Shown here one piece after another: positions 27,298 through 35,691 of a DNA stretch of 64,000 nt. The DNA is taken from the NCBI RefSeq assembly GCF_003046545.1, contig NZ_QAAA01000012.1, positions 1 through 64,000 of the forward strand. The letters run 5' to 3'. Below the pieces are notes generated by a model. It saw only the letters and a program-made list of their open reading frames with translations, was not told where the DNA came from and made no database searches. This DNA comes from Rhodovulum imhoffii (GTDB taxonomy: Bacteria > Pseudomonadota > Alphaproteobacteria > Rhodobacterales > Rhodobacteraceae). Every line of letters begins with the position of its first letter. Positions within the stretch are counted from its first letter, which is position 1. Position numbers and translations under genes: made by a program.

Positions 27298-28467
27298 TCA
27301 GACCCTTTGCAAGGCCCGTTCGAGGTCGTCCAGCAAATCCTGCGGATCCTCCAGTCCGACGCTAAGCCGCAGCAGTCCCGGCGTAATGCCCAGATGGGTT
27401 TTGGCAGCCTCGGGCAGGCGCTGATGCGTCGTCGTCGCAGGATGGGTTATGATGCTTTTCGCATCCCCGAGATTGTTTGAAATCTTCCAGATTTTCAGGG
27501 CATTGAGAAATCGGAATGCCGCCGCCTGCCCCCCTGCGACATCAATGGAAAAGACCGTGCCGCCCTGGGGGAACAGGGCGTGTTGCGGATGAGAGGTCAG
27601 GCCAGGATAAAGAACCCGCGCCAGGCCCGCGCGCCCCTCCAGGGCCTGTGCTAGAATCCGCGCGCCCCTGGTTTGGGCCCGCACACGCAGATCCAGCGTC
27701 TCCAGCCCCTTCAGCATGATCCAGGCGTTGAACGGGCTGATCGCCCCGCCGGTATGTTTCATATAGGTCTCTACCGGGCCACGCACGATGTCCCGCGGAC
27801 CAAGGATGACCCCGCCAAGGCAACGCCCCTGCCCGTCGATATGCTTGGTCGCGGAATAAACCACAAGATCCGCCCCCATTTCGACCGCGCGGGAAAAGAC
27901 CGGCGTGGTAAAGACATTGTCCACCACCACCAGCGCCCCGGCCGCATGGGCGATGTCCGCAACGGCGCGCGTGTCGATCACTTCCAGTGTCGGGTTGGAA
28001 ACCGCCTCGAAAACCACCAGCCTGGTCCCCAAACGGATCGCCGCGCGCCACTGATCGAGGTCGGTCCCATCGACGAAGGTGACCTCGACACCAAAGCGGG
28101 GCAGGATTTCTTCAAGGATATAAAGGCAGGATCCGAACAGGGCCCGCGCGGCAACGACGTGATCCCCCGCCGCGACCAGTGCCGTCAGCGCCCCGTTGAC
28201 CGCCGCCATGCCCGACGCCGTGGCAAAGGCGGCCTCCATCCCCTCCAGGCCGGCGATACGGTCTTCGAACATCGCCACCGTCGGGTTGCCGTAGCGTGCG
28301 TAGATGAACTCATCCGGGCCGGCCTGCTCAAACCGGGCCTCTGCGGCCTCGGCATTGGGATAATCGAACCCCTGGGTCAGGAAAATCGCCTCTGACAACT
28401 CTCCGTACTGGCTTCGGCGTGTGCCCCCGTGCACGGCCTTGGTGCACCGTTTCCAGTTTTCGGACAT
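27298..28467 (-). CDS. metZ: O-succinylhomoserine sulfhydrylase
   Basis: MetZ uses sulfide and O-succinylhomoserine to make homocysteine in methionine synthesis. The 389-aa PLP enzyme of the Cys/Met metabolism family has YARYGNPTVAMFE, FATASGMAAVNGAL, ALFGSCLYILEEI, VVVDNVFTTPVFSR, and the Schiff-base lysine in YSATKHIDGQGR (Lys208). The start at 28467 has GGGGG at ribosome-site position. A SAM-II riboswitch lies 62 nt upstream, so the gene is turned off when S-adenosylmethionine is plentiful. That regulation supports the MetZ call over other family members. Confidence 0.95.
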   Translation of the reverse strand: MSENWKRCTKAVHGGTRRSQYGELSEAIFLTQGFDYPNAEAAEARFEQAGPDEFIYARYGNPTVAMFEDRIAGLEGMEAAFATASGMAAVNGALTALVAAGDHVVAARALFGSCLYILEEILPRFGVEVTFVDGTDLDQWRAAIRLGTRLVVFEAVSNPTLEVIDTRAVADIAHAAGALVVVDNVFTTPVFSRAVEMGADLVVYSATKHIDGQGRCLGGVILGPRDIVRGPVETYMKHTGGAISPFNAWIMLKGLETLDLRVRAQTRGARILAQALEGRAGLARVLYPGLTSHPQHALFPQGGTVFSIDVAGGQAAAFRFLNALKIWKISNNLGDAKSIITHPATTTHQRLPEAAKTHLGITPGLLRLSVGLEDPQDLLDDLERALQRV

Positions 28468-28528
28468 ATGCGCCCCCTTTCGCGCAAAACCCCCACCGTC
28501 CGCAAGACGCCGGGGGTTTCAGCCCTGA

Positions 28529-28582
28529 CCTCTTTAGCGGTTTCTTTATCGTGGCCCGCAATCCGGTAAACAAATCGCCACG
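28529..28582 (-). promoter_or_regulatory. SAM-II riboswitch controlling metZ
   Basis: The minus strand matches the SAM-II (metA) aptamer throughout. P1 is CGTGGC (28577-28582) pairing with GCCACG (28550-28555). The conserved GATTTG, ACCGGATTGC, ATAAA and GCTAAAGAGG segments appear in order with correct spacing. The last forms the pseudoknot and S-adenosylmethionine site in solved structures. Its position right before metZ is the typical one in alphaproteobacteria. Between it and the metZ ATG lies a CCCCC stretch (28512-28516) that can pair with GGGGG at 28490-28494 or with the GGGGG ribosome site at 28473-28477. Confidence 0.95.
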
Positions 28583-28706
28583 TGCCCCTGCGATAGCCAA
28601 GCGGGCTGTTGCCGTCAAGCCGCGTCACGCTTCTGTAACCTGGTCTTCACCGCGCTGTCGCATGGCTGACCTATCCCCTGCCACAAGATGTAGTAGGAGA
28701 AACCCC

Positions 28707-29627
28707 ATGCCCCTGCTTCCAGTCAACACGACGGACCCGGATATCGACCGGGCGCTGACACCTCTCCTCGCCCGCCTGCCCCAGGACGCGCCTGTAATGG
28801 TCCTGATTCACGGTTTCAAGTTTTCGCCCGCCACGCCGCACAGCAACCCGCACAGTCACATCCTGTCGCTGAACCCGAACCCGGATTGCCGCAAGGCCCT
28901 TTCCTGGCCGCGCGCCCTAGGGTTTACCGGCACACGGGACGAAGAGGGCCTGTGCCTCGCCTTCGGGTGGGAGGCGCGCGGCACGATCTGGCAAGCCTAT
29001 CGCCGCGCAAAAGACGCCGGGCAAGTGCTTGGCGGGCTGGTGGCGCATATGGCGGCGCAGCGGCCCGACCGGCCCGTACATATCCTGGCGCATTCGCTGG
29101 GCGCGCGCGTGGCGCTGAACGCGCTGCCCCATCTGCCGCCCCGTTCGCTGGGGCAGATCATCCTGATGGCCCCGGCGGAAATGTCCCACCGGGCGGATCC
29201 GCTGCTGGGCGCGCCCGCTGCACGCACGGCCCGTTTTCTGAACGTTACCAGCCGGGAAAACGATATCTTTGACTGGATGCTGGAACGGGCCCTCACCCCC
29301 CATCGCCGGAAGGCGCGTACCCTTAGCCACGGGCTGGAGCACCCTCCGAAGAACTGGCAGGATCTACAGATCGACCACCCCGAAACCCTGGCCGCACTGA
29401 ACCGCCTGGGGTTTGCAATCGCCCCGCCGGAACGCCGCATCTGCCATTGGAGCCCTTACCTGCGCGACGGCATGTTCGCACTTTACGCTGCCCTGCTGCG
29501 GGGAACACTGCCCTTTGGCGCGTTGCAGGCACAAATTCCGCATGTGCACAGCCCGCGCTGGTCGCGCCTTCTGGCGGTACCGGACAGTCCCGCACCGTTC
29601 TCCCTTGTGCGCGACGCACCGTCCTGA
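28707..29627 (+). CDS. Alpha/beta-hydrolase-fold protein
   Basis: The 306-aa protein has VMVLIHGFKFSPATP (oxyanion strand) and the nucleophile elbow HILAHSLGARVALNALP (G-x-S-x-G-like, AHSLG). A likely acid lies in TSRENDIFDW and a candidate His in LSHGLEHPP. No signal peptide is seen. The substrate cannot be assigned; it resembles DUF900-type hydrolases of Rhodobacteraceae. A TAGGAGA site precedes the ATG at 28707. It is divergent from riboswitch-controlled metZ, sharing a 124-nt control region beyond the aptamer, and convergent with yciB. Confidence 0.85.
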   Translation: MPLLPVNTTDPDIDRALTPLLARLPQDAPVMVLIHGFKFSPATPHSNPHSHILSLNPNPDCRKALSWPRALGFTGTRDEEGLCLAFGWEARGTIWQAYRRAKDAGQVLGGLVAHMAAQRPDRPVHILAHSLGARVALNALPHLPPRSLGQIILMAPAEMSHRADPLLGAPAARTARFLNVTSRENDIFDWMLERALTPHRRKARTLSHGLEHPPKNWQDLQIDHPETLAALNRLGFAIAPPERRICHWSPYLRDGMFALYAALLRGTLPFGALQAQIPHVHSPRWSRLLAVPDSPAPFSLVRDAPS

Positions 29628-29630
29628 GGG

Positions 29631-30227
29631 TCAGTCCTCCCCGATGCCGTATTTCTTGAACAACCCGCCCTGCGCCATGAAAAAGGCAAAGATGCCGATG
29701 GTCAGACCGAAGGTCTTGAAATTCACCCACGCATCGGTGGACATAGTACGCCAGACGATCTCGTTCACCACCGCCAGCGCGAGAAAGAAGAAGGTCAGAC
29801 GCCGTGTCAGGATCATCCAGCCCTCGGGACGCAACGGCATGATCTCTTCCATCACGTATTGCAGGTAGGACCGCCCGCGTAAAAGCCCTGCGCCAAGGAG
29901 CCCACCGAACAGAAGATAGATGATCGTGGGTTTCATCTTGAAAAAGCGGTCGTCGTTCAGCCACACGGTCAGCCCCCCGAACAGCACCACCAGGACGGCC
30001 GTCGCGACCTGCATCCTGGAAAGATGCCCGGTCAGCGCCCAGAGGATGCCGGTACAAAGCAGCAAAAGCGGGATAAATCCGGCAGTGACGAGTATGAACC
30101 CCTCGTACTCCGTGCCACCGATGGTGAAGGCACGCTCCCTCAGGCGAAGATAGGCCACGAAAAAGGCAAGGACCGGTCCCAGTTCCAGCGCGGTCTTCAG
30201 CCACGGGTTGATTTTGCGTTTCGACAT
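29631..30227 (-). CDS. yciB: Inner membrane-spanning protein YciB / septation protein A
   Basis: The 198-aa protein is YciB/IspZ family with about five TM helices. Signatures are the N-terminal LELGPVLAFFVAYL, GGLTVWLNDDRFFKMKPTII, ILTRRLTFFFLALAVVNEIV and WVNFKTFGLTIGIFAFFMA. In E. coli it interacts with cell elongation and division proteins; its absence in Shigella affects septation. The exact role is unsettled. It follows a DMT permease by 1 bp on the same strand and may be in an operon running ftsY to yciB. Confidence 0.95.
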   Translation of the reverse strand: MSKRKINPWLKTALELGPVLAFFVAYLRLRERAFTIGGTEYEGFILVTAGFIPLLLLCTGILWALTGHLSRMQVATAVLVVLFGGLTVWLNDDRFFKMKPTIIYLLFGGLLGAGLLRGRSYLQYVMEEIMPLRPEGWMILTRRLTFFFLALAVVNEIVWRTMSTDAWVNFKTFGLTIGIFAFFMAQGGLFKKYGIGED

Positions 30228-30228
30228 C

Positions 30229-31134
30229 CTATCCCCCTGTTTCCACGATCACCGCGCCCAGCGCGATCAGGGCCATCAGCGTCAGACGCCGCGGCCCGAC
30301 CTTTTCGCCCAGAACCAGCCACCCGATCAGAGCCGCGAAAACGGTCGAGGTTTCGCGCAGCACGGCCGCCTCTCCCACCTTGTCCAGCCGGGTTGCCAGC
30401 ATGATGGCCCCGAACGAAAAAAACGCGACGAACCCGCCAACCAGACCGCGCAGCATCAGCGGCCCCGGCGCAGGCCGATGCGCCATGTTCAGCCACCGCA
30501 ACGCCGCCAACCACGGCATGACGGTCAGCCCGTCGATCAGGAAAAACCAGGCAAGAAACGTGAACGGGTCCGCCGTGGCGCGGATACCGTAGGCATCATA
30601 GGTCGTATAAAGCGCCACGAAAATGCCCGTCAGTACAGCCAGCGCCAGCGCAGGCTTCAGCGTATGGCGGTCCATCTCCCAGTGGATCAGGTTATAGGCG
30701 GCCAGCCCGAAAATCCCCACCAGCAGCACCATGACCCCCATCCATTGCACCGGTGCGAAGGTCTCACCGAACAGCAGCCACGCCCCGATCACGGTAAACA
30801 GCGATCCCATCCCCCGCACCACCGGGTAAACGACCGTGTAAGCCCCCTTGGTATAGGTATAGCCCTGAGCGATCTTGTAGCCGAGGTGGATGAGAAACAC
30901 GATGCCGAAGATCGGCCACATGTGCGGCTCGGGCCAAGGTACAACGAACAGCGCAAAAGGCGCGGCCATGAGGCCATAGCTGAAATCAATCGCCCCACGG
31001 GACAGCCACGGGTCATGGCGCCCTTTCTGCAAGGCCCCGAACACCGCATGAAGCAATGCCGCCAGCAGGGCAAGCGCCAGCGCCAGCGCATGTCCGGTCT
31101 CTGTCCCCTCGATGGAGATCAGCCATTCGCTCAT
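30229..31134 (-). CDS. EamA/DMT-superfamily permease
   Basis: This 301-aa protein has about ten TM helices in two EamA-type repeats: AALLHAVFGALQKGRHDPWL and GSLFTVIGAWLLFGETFAPV in the first, AVLRETSTVFAALIGWLVLG and EKVGPRRLTLMALIALGAVI in the second. A small-molecule exporter or importer is likely; substrate unknown. It is 12 bp downstream of ftsY and 1 bp upstream of yciB, so it is probably cotranscribed with both. That conserved ftsY-eamA-yciB order in Rhodobacteraceae suggests envelope-related function but does not prove it. Confidence 0.88.
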   Translation of the reverse strand: MSEWLISIEGTETGHALALALALLAALLHAVFGALQKGRHDPWLSRGAIDFSYGLMAAPFALFVVPWPEPHMWPIFGIVFLIHLGYKIAQGYTYTKGAYTVVYPVVRGMGSLFTVIGAWLLFGETFAPVQWMGVMVLLVGIFGLAAYNLIHWEMDRHTLKPALALAVLTGIFVALYTTYDAYGIRATADPFTFLAWFFLIDGLTVMPWLAALRWLNMAHRPAPGPLMLRGLVGGFVAFFSFGAIMLATRLDKVGEAAVLRETSTVFAALIGWLVLGEKVGPRRLTLMALIALGAVIVETGG

Positions 31135-31146
31135 ACGCCGGCCCGC

Positions 31147-32520
31147 TCAGGCATCCAGGCCTGCCAGGGCCTTGGCGAACTCCTCCGGGTCGAAGGGGGA
31201 GAGATCGTCGATCTGTTCCCCGACACCGATCGCGTGGATCGGCAAGCCGAACCTGTCGGCCAGCGCCACCAGAACCCCGCCCTTGGCAGTCCCGTCCAGC
31301 TTGGTCATCACCAGCCCCGACACGTCCGACAGCTTACGAAAGGCGTCCACCTGGCTCAGCGCATTCTGGCCGGTGGTTGCATCGAGAACCAGAAGGGTGT
31401 TGTGCGGGGCGCTCTCGTCATGCTTGCGGATCACGCGTACGATCTTGGCCAGTTCCTCCATCAGGTCGGACCGGTTCTGAAGACGCCCGGCCGTGTCGAT
31501 CATCAACAGATCCGCCTGATCCGTTCTGGCACGCTGCATCGCATCATAGACAAGACTGGCCGCATCGCTGCCTTCCGGGGCGGTCAGTACCGGTACACCG
31601 GCGCGCTCTCCCCAAACCTGAAGCTGCTCGACCGCGGCGGCGCGGAAAGTATCCCCCGCGGCGATCACCACCGTCTTGCCCGCAGCGCGGAACTGGCTGG
31701 CAAGCTTGCCGATCGTCGTCGTCTTTCCCGATCCGTTCACGCCCACCACCAGAACCACCTGCGGTTTTTGGGGATAAAGCGGCATCGGGCGCGCAACCGG
31801 CTCCATGATCCGGGCGATCTCATCGGCAAGAAGGGTCTTGATCTCTTCGACCGACAGGCGCTTGCCCAGCCGCCCTTCGGCCATGTTGGCGGTGACACGC
31901 AGGGCCGTATCCACGCCCATATCGGCGGTTATCAGAAGCTCCTCCAGACTTTCGAGCATCTCGTCGTCCAGTTCGCGCCGGATCACCGGCTTGCGGTCGC
32001 GCCCCAGAACGCGCCCGAAGAATCCCCGGCGCTCTCCGGGCTCCGGGTCTTCCGCATCAGGCGGCGGAGCCTCCCCCGACGGGGCCGCAAGAGGGATCTG
32101 CGACAGCCCGGCGCCCTGGGGCGGGTACGCCGTCCCGGTCGGTTCCGGCTCCGGATTCGCCAGAAGAGGGTATGGATCGGACCCCGGCTCGACATCCGGT
32201 TCCCCGACGCGCGGCGCGGGGTCTTCATCCGGATCGGGGACTGGCGCTGGCGGCGGCGGAGGCGGCGCCTCCGGTGCCACTGCGGGCAGATCCGGCACGG
32301 AGCTCTGCGGGGCTTCGGGATAATCCGCCAGGGGTTCGGGCGGCGGCATAAATTGCTGCGCCGGAGCGGCTTCCCCCACATCCCGCCCCCCCTCCAGGGG
32401 GTCGGGCCGCACTCCATCGGGGTCTTCCGTCCCGCCATCCTCCACGATTGCCTCCAACCCCGCCTCAATTTTCGACGAGGACTTCCGCAACCGGTTTCTG
32501 AGCTTCGAAAAGAACGCCAT
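31147..32520 (-). CDS. ftsY: Signal recognition particle receptor FtsY
   Basis: FtsY is the membrane-docking GTPase for SRP-ribosome complexes. The 457-aa product has a long acidic, proline-rich A domain (residues ~25-170, with runs such as EAPPPPPPAPVPDPDEDPAP), an N domain (LDDEMLESLEELLITADMGV), and a G domain with GVNGSGKTTTIGKLA, DTFRAAAVEQL, DTAGR and TKLDGTAKGG. Eukaryote-like insertions are absent. The ATG at 32520 is preceded by GGAGG; the larger frame to 33540 is antisense to the alkB gene. It heads the ftsY-eamA-yciB set. Confidence 0.97.
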   Translation of the reverse strand: MAFFSKLRNRLRKSSSKIEAGLEAIVEDGGTEDPDGVRPDPLEGGRDVGEAAPAQQFMPPPEPLADYPEAPQSSVPDLPAVAPEAPPPPPPAPVPDPDEDPAPRVGEPDVEPGSDPYPLLANPEPEPTGTAYPPQGAGLSQIPLAAPSGEAPPPDAEDPEPGERRGFFGRVLGRDRKPVIRRELDDEMLESLEELLITADMGVDTALRVTANMAEGRLGKRLSVEEIKTLLADEIARIMEPVARPMPLYPQKPQVVLVVGVNGSGKTTTIGKLASQFRAAGKTVVIAAGDTFRAAAVEQLQVWGERAGVPVLTAPEGSDAASLVYDAMQRARTDQADLLMIDTAGRLQNRSDLMEELAKIVRVIRKHDESAPHNTLLVLDATTGQNALSQVDAFRKLSDVSGLVMTKLDGTAKGGVLVALADRFGLPIHAIGVGEQIDDLSPFDPEEFAKALAGLDA

Positions 32521-32673
32521 TCTGCCTCCTGCCAGGGCTGTCCCTGACCTATGCGCATTTTGTCCCGGATGGAAGGGCTTGGATTGCACCACCCCTTTGC
32601 GCCATTGTGGCAAGGGGCGCAAACACCTTCCAGAGCGCGCGCCGCCGCACCTTTGCAGGTTACAGGTCTTGAC

Positions 32674-33693
32674 ATGAAATCTTTTGCCATTGCCACGCTG
32701 ATCCCACTTCCCCTGCTGCTGTTCGGGGCGCTTTGGGGTGGGGGTTGGATACTCGCAGCCCTGCTTTACCTGACCGCGATCGCCTATCTGCTGGACGCCC
32801 TTGTCCGCCGCATCACGCCGAATGCGCCCGACGGGGCGGAATTCCCGGCCGCAGACACCCTGTCCGTCGTTCTGGCGCTGGCGCATTTCGCGGCGCTGCC
32901 GCTGGGGGCGTGGTGCGTGGCAGGGGGCACCGGACTGGGCGCGGCGGAGCGCATTGCCGCCTTCTTTTCCTTCGGCCTTTTCTTTGGGCAAATCAGTCAC
33001 CCCAATGCGCATGAACTGATCCACCGGGCACACCGGGGCCTCTTCCGGCTGGGGAAGTGGGTTTATATCTCGCTGCTGTTCGGGCACCACACCACAGCCC
33101 ACCGGCTGGTGCACCATGTCTGGGTCGCCACGCCGGAAGATCCGAACTCCGCCCGCCTCGGGGAAAGTTTCTACCACTTTGCCCCACGCGCATGGATCGG
33201 ATCTTTTCGAAAAGGGCTCGAGGCCGAAAATCGTCGCGCCAGGGACAAGCCGCGCCTCCAACACCCCTACATCGCATATGTGGGCGGCGGGTTGGCGATT
33301 GCACTGGCGATGGGGCTGACACTGGGGGCGGACGGTCTGCTGGCCTATCTGGCGCTGGTGCTTCATGCGCAGACACAGCTTCTGGTGGCGGATTATGTAC
33401 AGCATTACGGGCTGAGCCGAGCGCGCGGGGAAGATGGCAGGTATGAACCCGTCACGCCCCGCCATTCCTGGGATGCGCCGCACTGGTTTTCCAGCTACCT
33501 GATGCTGAACGCGCCGCGCCATTCGGACCACCACGCCCACCCGGCACGCCCCTACCCGGCCCTGCGCCTCTCCCCCGAGGGATCGAGCCCGACATTACCC
33601 CTGAGCCTGCCCGCGATGGCGACGCTGGCTTTTCTGCCACAGAGATGGCGGCGCAAGATGGATCACCGCGCCCGCCGCTGGGCACCGGGCTGA
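32674..33693 (+). CDS. AlkB-type membrane alkane 1-monooxygenase / fatty acid desaturase-like
   Basis: The 339-aa integral membrane protein has the histidine-cluster motifs of the non-heme di-iron AlkB/desaturase superfamily: HELIHRAHR, HHTTAHRLVHH, LQ/VQHYG and SDHHAHPARPY. TM helices flank these at the N-terminus and around residues 205-235. It should hydroxylate a terminal methyl group, but AlkB homologues without rubredoxin partners in this region may act on other substrates. Start ATG at 32674 has a weak AGGT site. It is divergent from ftsY by 153 bp. A small secreted protein follows 6 bp downstream. Confidence 0.88.
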   Translation: MKSFAIATLIPLPLLLFGALWGGGWILAALLYLTAIAYLLDALVRRITPNAPDGAEFPAADTLSVVLALAHFAALPLGAWCVAGGTGLGAAERIAAFFSFGLFFGQISHPNAHELIHRAHRGLFRLGKWVYISLLFGHHTTAHRLVHHVWVATPEDPNSARLGESFYHFAPRAWIGSFRKGLEAENRRARDKPRLQHPYIAYVGGGLAIALAMGLTLGADGLLAYLALVLHAQTQLLVADYVQHYGLSRARGEDGRYEPVTPRHSWDAPHWFSSYLMLNAPRHSDHHAHPARPYPALRLSPEGSSPTLPLSLPAMATLAFLPQRWRRKMDHRARRWAPG

Positions 33694-33699
33694 TCCGAC

Positions 33700-34089
33700 A
33701 TGCGCCTTTTTCTCGTCATGATCCTTCTGTGCTCCGCCGCCCAGGCAGATCCTCCGCTGAGCGGGGCCAGGTTCGAAGCCCATGTGATGGGCAAAACGCT
33801 ATACTACAAAGCCGAAGGCGAAACCTACGGGGCGGAGCAATACCTGACCGATCGCCGGGTGATCTGGGCATTCCTGGGCGGCCCCTGCACACAGGGGTAC
33901 TGGTACGAAGATGCGGAGAAAATCTGTTTTCTCTACGAGCACGCCCCAAAAGACCCGCAATGCTGGCGATTCTATCTCAGGGACGGCGTGCTGAGCGCCC
34001 GGTTCGATGGCGAACTTTCGGAGTCTCTGATCGAGATTTTCAAAAGCCGCCACCCGCTGAGATGCGCCGGGCCGCAAGCGGGCGTCTAG
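33700..34089 (+). CDS. Small secreted protein of unknown function
   Basis: The 129-aa product has a clear signal peptide (RLFLVMILLCSAAQAD) and then a mostly beta-looking segment with Trp/Tyr residues (GKTLYYKAEGETYGAEQYLT, VIWAFLGGPCTQGYWYEDA). Four cysteines are present after cleavage (GPCTQG, KICFLY, PQCWRF, LRCAGP), consistent with two disulfides in the periplasm. I do not recognise the family with certainty. It is 6 bp behind the AlkB-type gene and so probably cotranscribed, and its stop overlaps the convergent xseA stop by 4 bp. Confidence 0.78.
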   Translation: MRLFLVMILLCSAAQADPPLSGARFEAHVMGKTLYYKAEGETYGAEQYLTDRRVIWAFLGGPCTQGYWYEDAEKICFLYEHAPKDPQCWRFYLRDGVLSARFDGELSESLIEIFKSRHPLRCAGPQAGV

Positions 34090-35621
34090 AGCAGCGTCCC
34101 CTGTCCGGAATCGTCCTTGGGCGCCCGGCGGCGCGGCTGACTGGCTCCAAGCGCCAGCCGACCGTCCTGAAACTCGACCTCGAGGGTCCCGGCCTGCTGC
34201 GCCTGCGTCCGGGTGGTCACTACCGTCGTCCCCGCACGCACCACGGCATAGCCCCGGCGCAGGGTCTCGGTATAGCCCAGCGTCTGGCGCATCCGCTCCA
34301 ACGCGGTCAGCTTCTCCTGCCAACGGGCAATCTGCGTTTGCGATACCGTCGAAAGCCGCGTGCAGAGACGCTCCAGATCACCTGCTGCCCTGCCGGCATC
34401 GCGGCGCAGGGCCTCCGCACGCAGCGGTCTGCGCGCAAGCCGGTCTCTGCGGTCGCGGATCAGACGCTCCAATGCCGGGACCAAGCGCGCAGCCCATGCG
34501 TCACGGGTCTGCCGGGCCTCGGCAACGCGGTGGCGCAGGGCGGCGGGCCGCAAGGCGGCACCGACCTCGGACAGGCGCAGGCGCCGGGCCTGGGTGGTGC
34601 TGCGCAGCGCGGCAGGCAGGCGGTCCTCCCACACATCCAGCCGCTGACGCGCCTGCGCCACAAGGGATTCCGGCCGGGGCAAGGCGCGTGCCATATCGGA
34701 CAGTCGCTGGCGACGATGACCCAGCGCCTGCGCGGTTGCGTGGCTCAGCCGCGCCTCCTGGCTGTCAAGCCAGGCCAACAGTTCCATCCGCACCGGCACG
34801 GCAAGCTCCGCCGCCGCGGTGGGGGTTGGCGCACGACGGTCTGCGGCATGATCGATCAGGGTTGTGTCGGTTTCATGCCCCACCGCCGAAATCAACGGGA
34901 TCCGAGACTCCGCCGCCGCGCGCACGACGATCTCCTCGTTAAAGCCCCAAAGATCTTCAAGGCTGCCGCCGCCGCGCGCCACAATCAACAGATCGGGCCG
35001 GGGCAGCGCACCGCCGGGCTCCAGCGCGTTGAAGCCCCGGATGGCATTGGCGACCTCGGGGGCGCATTTCGCGCCCTGGACAGCAACGGGCCAGATCAGC
35101 ACCTTGCGCGGGAACCTGTCGCGCAGGCGGTGCAGGATATCCCGAATCACCGCCCCCGAAGGGGAGGTAACAACCCCGATCACCTCTGGCAGGTAGGGCA
35201 GCGGCTTCTTCCGTTCCGGTGCGAAGAGTCCCTCCGCCGCCAGCGCGGCCTTGCGCTTTTCCAGCATCGCCATCAGCGCACCGATACCGGCCGGGGCGAT
35301 ATCTTCAATCACGATCTGGTACTTCGACTGCCCGCCAAAGGTGGTCAGGCGACCGGTCGCGATCACTTCCATGCCTTCCTCCGGTTGGGTCGCCAGCCGC
35401 GCGGTAACGCCTTTCCAGATCACGCCCGACAGAACGTTCCGGTCATCCTTGAGGTCCAGGTAGACATGCCCCGACCGGGGGCGACTGACACGTCCGACCT
35501 CTCCCCGGACACGGATATGGGCGAACTCGCCTTCGATCACGCGCTTCACGGCACCGGAAATTTCGGAAACGGTGAACTCCGGCGCATTACCGGGGGCGGC
35601 ATCTTCGATCAGGTCGGGCAT
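34086..35621 (-). CDS. xseA: Exodeoxyribonuclease VII large subunit
   Basis: XseA is the catalytic subunit of ExoVII, a single-strand-specific exonuclease that works with XseB. The 511-aa product has an N-terminal OB-fold (FTVSEISGAVKRVIEGEFAH, RVRGEVGRVSRPRSGHVYLD), a catalytic domain with GVVTSPSGAVIRDI, LLIVARGGGSLEDLWGFNEE and GHETDTTLIDHAADRRAPTP, and a long helical coiled-coil. The extra length relative to E. coli (456 aa) is in the C-terminal helical and tail region. XseB is not in view. The ATG at 35621 is divergent from purD. Confidence 0.95.
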   Translation of the reverse strand: MPDLIEDAAPGNAPEFTVSEISGAVKRVIEGEFAHIRVRGEVGRVSRPRSGHVYLDLKDDRNVLSGVIWKGVTARLATQPEEGMEVIATGRLTTFGGQSKYQIVIEDIAPAGIGALMAMLEKRKAALAAEGLFAPERKKPLPYLPEVIGVVTSPSGAVIRDILHRLRDRFPRKVLIWPVAVQGAKCAPEVANAIRGFNALEPGGALPRPDLLIVARGGGSLEDLWGFNEEIVVRAAAESRIPLISAVGHETDTTLIDHAADRRAPTPTAAAELAVPVRMELLAWLDSQEARLSHATAQALGHRRQRLSDMARALPRPESLVAQARQRLDVWEDRLPAALRSTTQARRLRLSEVGAALRPAALRHRVAEARQTRDAWAARLVPALERLIRDRRDRLARRPLRAEALRRDAGRAAGDLERLCTRLSTVSQTQIARWQEKLTALERMRQTLGYTETLRRGYAVVRAGTTVVTTRTQAQQAGTLEVEFQDGRLALGASQPRRRAPKDDSGQGTLL

Positions 35622-35691
35622 GGGCTCTCGCTTGTCATGGGACGGGACGCAGCCTAGAACGCCCGAAACCAAAGGCCAAGCGGGGACGACA

